Part shown: piece by piece, positions 16,517-23,960 of the stretch | Numbering within the stretch: position 1 is the stretch's first letter | Layout of the letters: every line of letters starts with the position of its first letter | Origin: JAWLDV01 sp046537975 | GTDB taxonomy: Bacteria > Desulfobacterota > Desulfobulbia > Desulfobulbales > SURF-16 | Length of the DNA: 37,179 bases | Assembly: GCA_046537975.1 (NCBI GenBank) | Contig: JBKHJR010000023.1 | Location: 1 to 37,179, forward strand | Direction: 5' to 3' | Notes under the pieces: model-generated | The model's input: the letters and a program-made list of their open reading frames with translations, nothing else | Database searches by the model: none | What the model was told of the DNA's origin: nothing | Made by a program: the position numbers and the translations under genes

Positions 16517-17806
16517 ATGGGACAGACCATTACTGAAAAGATATTTGCCGCCCACCACCGGGACAACCCTTCCGGTGAGAACGTGGTGCTGGATATAGAT
16601 GTAGTGATGTGCCACGAGATAACCACCCCGATTGCCATTAATGATCTTCTGGAAAGGGGATATGACCGGGTCTTTGATCCGGACAGGATTAAGGTTGTAA
16701 TTGATCATGTCACTCCTTCCAAGGATTCCAAAACAGCCACCCAGGCCAAGATTCTGCGGGACTGGGCGAGGCGCCATAAGATCAGGGACTTTTTTGATGT
16801 AGGGGCTAATGGTGTCTGTCATGCCCTTTTCCCGGAAAAGGGTTTTATCAGGCCGGGTAATACCGTAATAATGGGGGATTCCCACACCTGTACCCACGGG
16901 GCATTCGGCGCCTTTGCGGCCGGAGTGGGGACTACTGACCTGGAAGTGGGGATTCTTAAAGGAGTCTGCTCTTTCAAGAAGCCGGAAAGCCTTAAGGTGA
17001 CCCTGACCGGTGAGCTGCTGGAAGGGGTATATGCCAAGGACGTTATTCTCCATATCATCAAAAAACTTACGGTTAAAGGCGCCACTGACCAGTCGGTTGA
17101 ATTTCACGGCCCGGTGATCGACGGAATGAGTATGGAATCGAGGATGACTCTGTGTAATATGGCTGTCGAGGCCGGTGCCACTGTGGGTATCTGCATGCCG
17201 GATCAGGTCACAGCCCGGTATCTCTGGCCTTTTATCAGGGAGGACTATGCTTCGATAGAGGCGGCGGTGGAGGATTTCCGGAAACTGCATTCCGATCCTG
17301 GCGCCTTCTACACCCAAGAGATAACTCTGGACGTCTCTGATCTGGCTCCCCAGGTGACTTACGGCTACAAGCCGGATGAGGTAAGGGATATCACGGAAAT
17401 GGAAGGTACCCCTGTCGATCAGATTTATATGGGCTCCTGCACCAACGGCCGGATCGAAGACCTCAGGGAGGCGGCCAGGATTTTGAAGGGGCGCAGGATC
17501 GCCTCTACGGTTCGGGGCATAGTTTCTCCTGCCACCCCTGGGGTCTACAGCAAGGCCTTGGACGAAGGAATAATCAAGATATTCATGGAGGCCGGATTCT
17601 GCATCACCAATCCCACCTGCGGAGCCTGTCTGGGGATGAGTAACGGTGTTCTGGCTGAAGGGGAGGTCTGTGCCTCCACCACTAACCGTAATTTCCGGGG
17701 CAGAATGGGCAAGGGCGGTATGGTCCATCTGATGAGTCCGCTTTCTGCCGCGGCAGCTGCGGTCAAAGGCTGTATAACCGATCCCCGCCCTTTGTTGAAC
17801 AGTTGA
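16517..17806 (+). CDS. leuC: LeuC-type (aconitase-family) dehydratase large subunit
   Basis: A 429-residue aconitase-superfamily large subunit of the archaeal-like LeuC/HacA length. Fe-S cysteines appear in GSCTNGR and in PTCGACLGMSNGVLA (CxxC). GDSHTCTHGAFGAFAAGVG is the conserved active-site region. It should hydrate or dehydrate a 2- or 3-hydroxy di- or tricarboxylate with the small subunit encoded 60 bases later. Candidates are isopropylmalate, homocitrate, or a malate homologue. The ribosome site AAGGAG is 11 bases before the ATG. Position at the head of a fatty-acid/olefin gene block is unusual for leucine synthesis, and no leuA or leuB is near. Confidence 0.88.
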   Translation: MGQTITEKIFAAHHRDNPSGENVVLDIDVVMCHEITTPIAINDLLERGYDRVFDPDRIKVVIDHVTPSKDSKTATQAKILRDWARRHKIRDFFDVGANGVCHALFPEKGFIRPGNTVIMGDSHTCTHGAFGAFAAGVGTTDLEVGILKGVCSFKKPESLKVTLTGELLEGVYAKDVILHIIKKLTVKGATDQSVEFHGPVIDGMSMESRMTLCNMAVEAGATVGICMPDQVTARYLWPFIREDYASIEAAVEDFRKLHSDPGAFYTQEITLDVSDLAPQVTYGYKPDEVRDITEMEGTPVDQIYMGSCTNGRIEDLREAARILKGRRIASTVRGIVSPATPGVYSKALDEGIIKIFMEAGFCITNPTCGACLGMSNGVLAEGEVCASTTNRNFRGRMGKGGMVHLMSPLSAAAAAVKGCITDPRPLLNS

Positions 17807-17866
17807 TAGTGAGAAGCAGAGGGCAGAGCTACAGAAATAAGAATTCTACAGATCAGGACTTGAGAT

Positions 17867-18385
17867 ATGAAAAAATTTGGTGGACCAGCCCTTTTTCTGG
17901 ATAGAAATGATATAAATACCGATGAGATAATTCCGGCCAAGTATTTGACCGAAAATACCAAAACAGCGCTTAAACCCCACATTCTGGAAGATCTCATTCT
18001 GCCGGGGTTTGATCCGGTAAGTGACTGTGCCGGGGCGGAAGTGATCGTTACCCGGGCTAATTTCGGCTGTGGTTCCTCCAGGGAACATGCGGTATGGGTC
18101 CTGGAAGTCAATGACATAAACGTGGTAATAGCGGAAAGTTTCGCCCGTATCTTTCGACAGAATATGTTCAACTGCGGTATGCTGGCCATTGAACTGCCTC
18201 CCGAGGATATCGACTCCCTTTTTCAAATGGCGGGCAAGGTAGTAATAGAGGTTGATCTGGACCGCCGGAAAATCAGAGCTCAAGGTGAGGAGGAGGAAAA
18301 GGAATTTTCCTTCCATTTAGGCGGCTTTGAGCATGAACTTGTGGTTTTGGGCGGCTGGCTGCCCTATGCTGACCAGAGGTACTAA
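17867..18385 (+). CDS. leuD: LeuD-type dehydratase small subunit
   Basis: A 172-residue swivel-domain subunit. FGCGSSREHAVW is the conserved substrate-binding segment, and the N-terminal DINTDEIIPAKYLTE is the specificity loop region. In characterised archaeal enzymes this loop reads YLRT in homoaconitase and YLVY-like in isopropylmalate isomerase; here it is YLTE, so the substrate may differ from both. It forms a heterodimer with the large subunit encoded just upstream. Its TAA is directly followed by the ATG of the FabZ-like gene, so they are probably co-translated. Confidence 0.88.
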   Translation: MKKFGGPALFLDRNDINTDEIIPAKYLTENTKTALKPHILEDLILPGFDPVSDCAGAEVIVTRANFGCGSSREHAVWVLEVNDINVVIAESFARIFRQNMFNCGMLAIELPPEDIDSLFQMAGKVVIEVDLDRRKIRAQGEEEEKEFSFHLGGFEHELVVLGGWLPYADQRY

Positions 18386-18871
18386 ATGGAAGAAAACCGG
18401 TTTATCCTGGAACGCATCCCCCACCGGCCTCCGTTTTTGTGGGTGGATCGGGTAAGGGAGATCAGCGAAGACCGTATTCTGGCGGAGAAACAGGTACCGG
18501 AAGATCTGGATATTTTCCGGGGACACTACCCGGATTATCCCATCCTGCCAGGGGTCCTGATATGCGAAGCCCTGTTCCAGACCGGGGCCCTTCTTATCTC
18601 GGAGATGATGAACAGAGAAGACGGCGGCGAGGAAGAGGGGGATATCCTGGCAGGAGTGCCGGTTCTGACCCGTATCCACGAGGCAAAATTTAAACGTGGG
18701 GCTTACCCCGGAGATAACCTGGCATTAGAAGTGACATTTAAAGAAAAGTTAGGAAATGCCTGGTTTATGAAAGGAACCGCCCGGATCAGTGGAAAAACTG
18801 CAGTTAAGGTGGAATTTGCCTGTACTCTTGCAGAGGAAGAAAGAATAATAGCCGAAGATTCAAGTAATTAA
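18386..18871 (+). CDS. fabZ: FabZ-like 3-hydroxyacyl-ACP dehydratase
   Basis: A 161-residue hot-dog-fold protein. The signature FRGHYPDYPILPGVLICEALFQ carries catalytic His47 and Glu61, matching the FabZ pattern, and IPHRPPFLWVDRV is the usual N-terminus. It should dehydrate 3-hydroxyacyl-ACP to the trans-2-enoyl form. The acidic insert around 75-86 (NREDGGEEEGD) is longer than usual. It begins right after the LeuD stop and overlaps by one base with the next gene (TAATGG), so FabZ-like and FabI-like are coupled and probably act in sequence. A second, dedicated copy outside the main fatty-acid synthase is likely. Confidence 0.9.
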   Translation: MEENRFILERIPHRPPFLWVDRVREISEDRILAEKQVPEDLDIFRGHYPDYPILPGVLICEALFQTGALLISEMMNREDGGEEEGDILAGVPVLTRIHEAKFKRGAYPGDNLALEVTFKEKLGNAWFMKGTARISGKTAVKVEFACTLAEEERIIAEDSSN

Positions 18872-19671
18872 TGGGGTTTCTTGATATAAAGGATAAAGAT
18901 TTTGTGGTCTTCGGTCTGGCCAATAAGAAATCAGTGGCCTATGCCCTTGGACGAGTCCTCCGGGAAGAAGGGGCCAGGGTCATCCATGTGGTGCGCACCC
19001 AGGAAAGGGCGGAAACCGCGGAAAAGCTGTTTCCGGATTCCCCTGTCTACATCTGCGACGTAGAAGATGAGGCCAATATAGCCGAGGTTCGGGACCGGAT
19101 TAGTGACTACCTGGAAGGCAATCTGGCCGGGATTCTCCATTCCATTGCCTTTGCCAACTACTCGGAAGGACTCAAGCCCTTTCATGCCACAGTCAAGAAG
19201 GATTTTCTCCAGGCCATGGATATATCCTGCTATTCCCTGATCTCTATAGCCAACCATTTCAAGGACCTCCTGGATAAAGACGCTTCCGTGGTAACCATAT
19301 CTATATCCTCTACCAGAATGGCTGCGGAGAATTACGGTTACATGGCTCCGGTCAAGGCTGCCCTGGAGTCCTCTCTCTGTTTTCTGGCCAAGAGTTTTGC
19401 CTCTTTTTCCAGGGTAAGGTTCAACGCAGTCTGCCCCGGCCTACTGAAAACCTCTGCTTCAGCAGGCATACCCGGCTACCTTGATGCCTACCTCTTTGCC
19501 GAAAAAGCTACCCTGCGCAAGGAAAATCCCCGGACCGGAGAAGTAGCCAACACCGCCGCCTTTCTGCTGTCGGAGCGCTCCTCCGGCATTAACGGCCAGT
19601 GCCTGGTGGTGGATGCCGGTATGGGGATCAATTACTTTGACCAGGAAATTTTAGGACCTGTGGTCAGATAG
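18871..19671 (+). CDS. fabI: FabI/FabL-like enoyl-ACP reductase (SDR family)
   Basis: A 266-residue short-chain dehydrogenase of the enoyl-ACP reductase type. The cofactor motif is GLANKKSVAYA (about 15-25), as in FabI. Catalytic Tyr155 and Lys162 fit Tyr-x6-Lys. The extra Tyr that E. coli FabI has ten residues earlier is not present; the region (ISISSTRMAAENYGYM) is closer to FabL. The C-terminal GMGINYFD is also unlike classical FabI. It probably reduces the enoyl product of the FabZ-like enzyme. Because the downstream Ole genes lack OleD, a role as 3-keto reductase is a possible alternative. It is coupled to fabZ by a one-base overlap. Confidence 0.85.
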   Translation: MGFLDIKDKDFVVFGLANKKSVAYALGRVLREEGARVIHVVRTQERAETAEKLFPDSPVYICDVEDEANIAEVRDRISDYLEGNLAGILHSIAFANYSEGLKPFHATVKKDFLQAMDISCYSLISIANHFKDLLDKDASVVTISISSTRMAAENYGYMAPVKAALESSLCFLAKSFASFSRVRFNAVCPGLLKTSASAGIPGYLDAYLFAEKATLRKENPRTGEVANTAAFLLSERSSGINGQCLVVDAGMGINYFDQEILGPVVR

Positions 19672-19793
19672 GCAATCATGATAAGTCATCGGTTCTTGTT
19701 AACTGCCTGCATTTCACCCTGTAGTAAATGTCCTTGTTGAGAATCCCCTTAACTTTCATTTTGGATTTTTAACCTTTAATCTTTATATAAAAT

Positions 19794-20831
19794 ATGCCTA
19801 CTTACAGAAACGTAGCCCTTCATACTCCGGTTTATGAGCTTCCCCCCCGGGTGGTCACTTCCGCGGAGATCGAAGAACGTCTGGCTCCTGTCTATCGACG
19901 GCTCAAACTGCCCTTCGGGCGTTTGGAGCTGATGAGCGGGATCAAAGAGAGACGGTTATGGGAAGAGAAAACTCTCCCCAGCGCAGGAGCTGCCAGAGCA
20001 GGGGAAAAGGCCCTGTGTCAGGCGGAAATTGAACCGGGGGAAATAGACTGTCTTATTTTCACCTCGGTTTCCCGGGATATGGTTGAGCCGGCCACTGCTT
20101 CCTTTGTTCACAGCAGGCTGGGGCTTTCTCCCAGATGCCAGATCTTTGATCTTTCCAATGCCTGCCTGGGGTTTTTAAACGGCATGATAATGCTGGCAAA
20201 CATGATCGAACTGGGCCAGGTGAGGAAGGGAATGATCGTTTCCGGGGAAACTGCGGAAAATCTTCTGGAATCCACCCTTTCTTATTTATTGGAAGATGAA
20301 TCCCTGACCCGCAAAAAGATAAAACCGGCCTTTGCCTCCCTGACTATCGGTTCCGGAGCAGCAGCCCTGATCATGACCGACAACAGGACCGATGACACCG
20401 GTCACAGGTTGAGGGGATTTGCCTGCCGCAACAATACCGGCGCCAGCAACCTCTGCCGGGGCGACAACCAGGGATTGGGGAGTACGATTATGGCCACTGA
20501 TTCTGAAGAGCTTCTCAAACAGGGAGTTGCCGTGGCTGAAAATACCTGGGATGAATTTTTGAATGAAACCGGGTGCCGGCCTGCCGATTTCCAGGCCTTT
20601 TTCTGCCATCAGGTGGGTTCGGCCCATGCCCGCCATCTTTTTACTACTCTGGGGCTTGATCCTGAGAAAAATTTTGAGACCCTTCCCTTTCTGGGCAATA
20701 CCGGTTCGGCAGCCACTCCCATGACCATGGCCATGGGGATTGAGCAGGGCAGGGCGGTTTCCGGCCGGCCAGCCGCTTTACTGGGCATAGGAAGCGGGAT
20801 TAACTGCATGATGCTGGCGGTCGACTGGTGA
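19794..20831 (+). CDS. oleA: OleA-like thiolase (acyl-CoA head-to-head condensation)
   Basis: A 345-residue KAS III/thiolase-fold enzyme very like OleA. Catalytic Cys124 is in DLSNACLGFLNG, His272 in FFCHQVGSAH, Asn302 in FLGNTGSAATP, and Glu98 in SRDMVEPATAS matches the OleA base supplied across the dimer. The end LLGIGSGINCMMLAVDW is also OleA-like. OleA joins two acyl-CoA in a decarboxylative Claisen condensation to a 2-alkyl-3-keto acid. There is a 122-base gap after fabI and no Shine-Dalgarno (AT-rich leader), so it may have its own promoter. OleB- and OleC-type genes follow, supporting the call over ordinary FabH. Confidence 0.9.
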   Translation: MPTYRNVALHTPVYELPPRVVTSAEIEERLAPVYRRLKLPFGRLELMSGIKERRLWEEKTLPSAGAARAGEKALCQAEIEPGEIDCLIFTSVSRDMVEPATASFVHSRLGLSPRCQIFDLSNACLGFLNGMIMLANMIELGQVRKGMIVSGETAENLLESTLSYLLEDESLTRKKIKPAFASLTIGSGAAALIMTDNRTDDTGHRLRGFACRNNTGASNLCRGDNQGLGSTIMATDSEELLKQGVAVAENTWDEFLNETGCRPADFQAFFCHQVGSAHARHLFTTLGLDPEKNFETLPFLGNTGSAATPMTMAMGIEQGRAVSGRPAALLGIGSGINCMMLAVDW

Positions 20832-20899
20832 ATGGATGATTAGAAATTAGTTATGCTGCCCAATCTTTTTAATTTATAATCTTCAAACACCGAGTTTTT

Positions 20900-21757
20900 A
20901 TGAACGGTTATCCTTTCAGTCCCAAAACTTTTGAGTTGGGTGACGGCAACAGCATCTCCTATCTGGACGAAGGCTCAGGTCCGGCTGTGGTCATGCTCCA
21001 CGGCAATCCCACCTGGTCCTTTTACTACCGCAATCTGACGGCACTCCTCCAGAAAGGATTCCGCGTTATTGTCCCGGACCATCTGGGCTGCGGTCTATCC
21101 AGTAAACCACAGAACTATCCCTATCGTTTGAAGAACCATATAGACAATCTGGAGATGCTGCTCAATCATCTGGGTCTTAGCGAACTCTCCCTGGTTCTCC
21201 ACGACTGGGGTGGTGCCATAGGCCTGGGTTATGGGGTAAGGCATCCCGACCGGATCAGGTCCCTGGTGATATTAAATACCGCCGCTTTTCCTGCCAAGAA
21301 CCTCCCCCTTCGCCTCAGGCTCTGCCGTCTGCCTCTTTTAGGGGCCATACTGGTCAGGGGTTTAAACGGTTTTGCCCGGGCGGCAACTTATATGGCGGTA
21401 AACAAAAGGATGGCCCCTGAAATTGCCCGGCAATACCTCGAGCCTTACGATTCCTGGAAAAACCGGATTGCCGTTCTGCGTTTTGTCCAGGACATCCCCA
21501 TGAGCAATAATCATCCCTCCCACCAGACCCTGCTGGAAATAGAGGCCGGGCTTCACCTCTTTGAGGACAGGCCCATGTTGATTGTCTGGGGAGGCAGGGA
21601 TTTCTGTTTTAATGACTGGTTTTACAGGGAATGGCGGCGGCGGTTTCCGGACAGTGAGAGCACTTACTTCCCGGAAGCCGGCCATTATGTCCTGGAAGAC
21701 GCCTTTTCCGAGGCCGGACCTCTTATCCGGGATTTTCTGGAACGGGGGATCGGTTAA
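20900..21757 (+). CDS. oleB: OleB-like beta-lactone decarboxylase (haloalkane dehalogenase family)
   Basis: A 285-residue alpha/beta-hydrolase of the haloalkane dehalogenase branch. The oxyanion region is HGNPTWSF (34-41), the nucleophile Asp102 with Trp103 is in LHDWGGAIG, Asp234 lies in GGRDFCF, and His262 in EAGHYVLED. With Asp rather than Ser as nucleophile it fits OleB, which converts the cis-beta-lactone made by OleC to the olefin with loss of CO2. It sits between oleA and the arsenic gene. Alone, this family could also be a dehalogenase, but the neighbours favour OleB. Confidence 0.88.
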   Translation: MNGYPFSPKTFELGDGNSISYLDEGSGPAVVMLHGNPTWSFYYRNLTALLQKGFRVIVPDHLGCGLSSKPQNYPYRLKNHIDNLEMLLNHLGLSELSLVLHDWGGAIGLGYGVRHPDRIRSLVILNTAAFPAKNLPLRLRLCRLPLLGAILVRGLNGFARAATYMAVNKRMAPEIARQYLEPYDSWKNRIAVLRFVQDIPMSNNHPSHQTLLEIEAGLHLFEDRPMLIVWGGRDFCFNDWFYREWRRRFPDSESTYFPEAGHYVLEDAFSEAGPLIRDFLERGIG

Positions 21758-21909
21758 TGATTTTAACTATATTTCCTCTTCTCAGGGCATGATTCAGCTT
21801 AGTATAATCAGTTGGATCCATGGTCTTTCTCTTTTCGGTAAATATCGTGTTTAACAGCAGGATAGTAACTCAACGCTTAAACCCCATAAATAGATATAAG
21901 GGATATCTT

Positions 21910-23913
21910 ATGAATGCTCAGGCTTTTTTCTGGGAAACCGAACCCCTTTTAAAAAGAAATATCGAGACAGTCCAGATAAACATGGGCAACAAATGCAACC
22001 AGGCCTGCTTCCATTGTCATATTGGCGCTTCTCCCAAAGGCGAGAAAAACATGGACCGGGAGACGGCCGGGAAAATTCTGGATAAACTTCTTGCCATGGA
22101 GATGGGCGGCATCGAGTTTACCGGAGGCACCCCGGAGTTGAACCCCAATTTCGAGATGTTAGTCCGGGAGCTGGCAGGTCGGGGCCTAAAGGTAACAGTG
22201 AGGACCAGTCTGACGGTGCTTGATACCCCCGAATATCACAGGTTTCTTGACTTTTACCATAAGTATGGGGTCAAGATTATTGCCTCTCTTCCCAGTGTCT
22301 TTGAAGATTCCACTGACGGTCAGCGGGGTAAAGGGGCCTTCAGCAGCAGTATAAACGTCCTCAGAAAACTCAACGACAAGGGTTACGGAACAGACGATTT
22401 GGCCCTGGATCTGGTCTACAACCCTTCAGCGGATCGCCTCCCCCCTGAACAGAGCCAACTGGAGCAGGAGTACAAGCAGCTCCTGGAGGAAAACTACGGA
22501 ATCCACTTCAACAATCTCATAACCATCGTCAACTCGCCGATAAGGAGGTTCAAGTACTACCTCATAAATCAGGGCAAGTTCGAATACTATCTCGGGATGC
22601 TGATGGACAATTTCAATCGTGACACTTTGGGAAGAGTGATGTGCAGGAACATGGTGTCCGTGGATTACCGGGGCTGGGTATACGACTGCGACTTCAATCT
22701 TGCTCTGGATATAAGGCTGAAAGGCTGTGAAGACCTGAAGTTCTGGGAAATAGATTTTGATAATTTTACCCCGGAGATAACCTGTGACCGGCACTGCTAC
22801 GCCTGTACCGCAAACCTGGGTAGCAGCTGTCATGGGGTCCTGATCAAGGAAGAATCATCAGCCGCAGATTTGAAGGAAAACATCCGGAAATATTACGGCG
22901 AGGAACTCACAAGCACCAAAGATCTGAAGACCTCGGCCTGCTGCACAGTCGATTCCATGCCTTCCCACGTCAGGAGAGTTCTGCCTTATATAGCCGAGGA
23001 AATTAAAGATCGTTTCTATGGCTGCGGTTCTCCGATCCCTTTGGCTCTGGAAGGACTGAAGGTCCTGGACCTGGGCTGCGGCACCGGCAGGGACAGTTAT
23101 GTGGTGTCCAAGTTGGTTGGTGAGGAGGGGATAGTATATGGTATAGACTTCACCGAGGCTCAGATAGAAACGGCAAGGAAATACGTGGAGGAGCAGGCCA
23201 AAAGATTCGGCTATAGCCATTCCAATGCGGAGTTCATTTTCGATAACATGGAAAATGTCGGCTCTTATTTTGCAGAGGACTCCCTGGACCTGGTAATATC
23301 AAACTGCGTTTTGAACCTCCTTCCCGAGAAAAAGAAGATATTTTCGGAAATCTTCAGGATTCTCAAGCCCGGAGGCGAACTTTATTTTGCAGACGTATTT
23401 GCTGACCGGAGAGTGCCTGAGGAGTTGATGAATGACCCTGCTCTCCATGGCGAGTGTCTGGCGGGGGCCATGTACATAGAGGATTTCCGGCGCCTGCTCA
23501 GTGAGCTGGGCTACCCGGACTACCGGGTGGTGGAAAAGCGGCGGATCAGCCTGGATAATCCTGAAATAGAGGAAAAGATAGGGATGGTAAACTTCTACTC
23601 CCTGACCGTGCGGGCCTTCAAGATCGATGCCCTGGAGGATATTTGCGAAGACTACGGCCAGACCGCGGTTTATAAAGGAACCATACCCGGGCATCCCCAC
23701 AGGTATGTCCTTGATGATCACCACACCTATATAACCGGCAAGCCGGAATTGGTCTGCGGAAATACTGCCGCCATGCTGGAGGAGACCAGGCTGGCCCCTC
23801 ACTTTATAATAAGCGGGGACCGTTCGGTCCATTTCGGAGCCTTCAACTGTTCACCTGCGGCCGCTTCCACAGAGGAAACCGGCGAAGACAGCGGGGGAGG
23901 GGCCTGCTGCTGA
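21910..23913 (+). CDS. arsS-arsM: ArsS-ArsM fusion: radical SAM plus arsenite methyltransferase
   Basis: A 667-residue fusion. Residues 1-320 are the ArsS-type radical SAM enzyme of arsenosugar synthesis, with cluster motif C29-x3-C33-x2-C36, GGTPELNP, and a Cys-rich DUF3641-like end (C292, C296, C299, C307). Residues about 327-645 are ArsM, with SAM motif LDLGCGTGRDSY (386-397) and the four conserved arsenic-binding cysteines in family context: ACC (344/345), YGCGSP (372), SNCVLNL (466) and GECLAGA (516), plus IPGHPHRYVLDDHH. ArsM methylates trivalent arsenic; ArsS then adds an adenosyl-derived group. The start at 21910 has AAGGGA before it; an in-frame ATG at 21820 would add 30 non-conserved residues. 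It lies inside the ole genes. It ends in GGGACC. Confidence 0.9.
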   Translation: MNAQAFFWETEPLLKRNIETVQINMGNKCNQACFHCHIGASPKGEKNMDRETAGKILDKLLAMEMGGIEFTGGTPELNPNFEMLVRELAGRGLKVTVRTSLTVLDTPEYHRFLDFYHKYGVKIIASLPSVFEDSTDGQRGKGAFSSSINVLRKLNDKGYGTDDLALDLVYNPSADRLPPEQSQLEQEYKQLLEENYGIHFNNLITIVNSPIRRFKYYLINQGKFEYYLGMLMDNFNRDTLGRVMCRNMVSVDYRGWVYDCDFNLALDIRLKGCEDLKFWEIDFDNFTPEITCDRHCYACTANLGSSCHGVLIKEESSAADLKENIRKYYGEELTSTKDLKTSACCTVDSMPSHVRRVLPYIAEEIKDRFYGCGSPIPLALEGLKVLDLGCGTGRDSYVVSKLVGEEGIVYGIDFTEAQIETARKYVEEQAKRFGYSHSNAEFIFDNMENVGSYFAEDSLDLVISNCVLNLLPEKKKIFSEIFRILKPGGELYFADVFADRRVPEELMNDPALHGECLAGAMYIEDFRRLLSELGYPDYRVVEKRRISLDNPEIEEKIGMVNFYSLTVRAFKIDALEDICEDYGQTAVYKGTIPGHPHRYVLDDHHTYITGKPELVCGNTAAMLEETRLAPHFIISGDRSVHFGAFNCSPAAASTEETGEDSGGGACC

Positions 23914-23960
23914 ACTGCATATTCTATTCTTGGCGCTATCACAACCATCTTTAGACAAAC

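Noticed and set aside
16511..17728. Long 405-codon minus-strand open frame opposite the LeuC-type gene
   Set aside because: The plus-strand frame encodes a clear aconitase-family protein with all motifs; the minus frame has no recognisable family or ribosome site and is a shadow of high-GC third positions.
21820..21909. Upstream ATG for the ArsS-ArsM gene
   Set aside because: The extra 30 residues are not family-like and no ribosome site is present; ATG at 21910 has AAGGGA before it.
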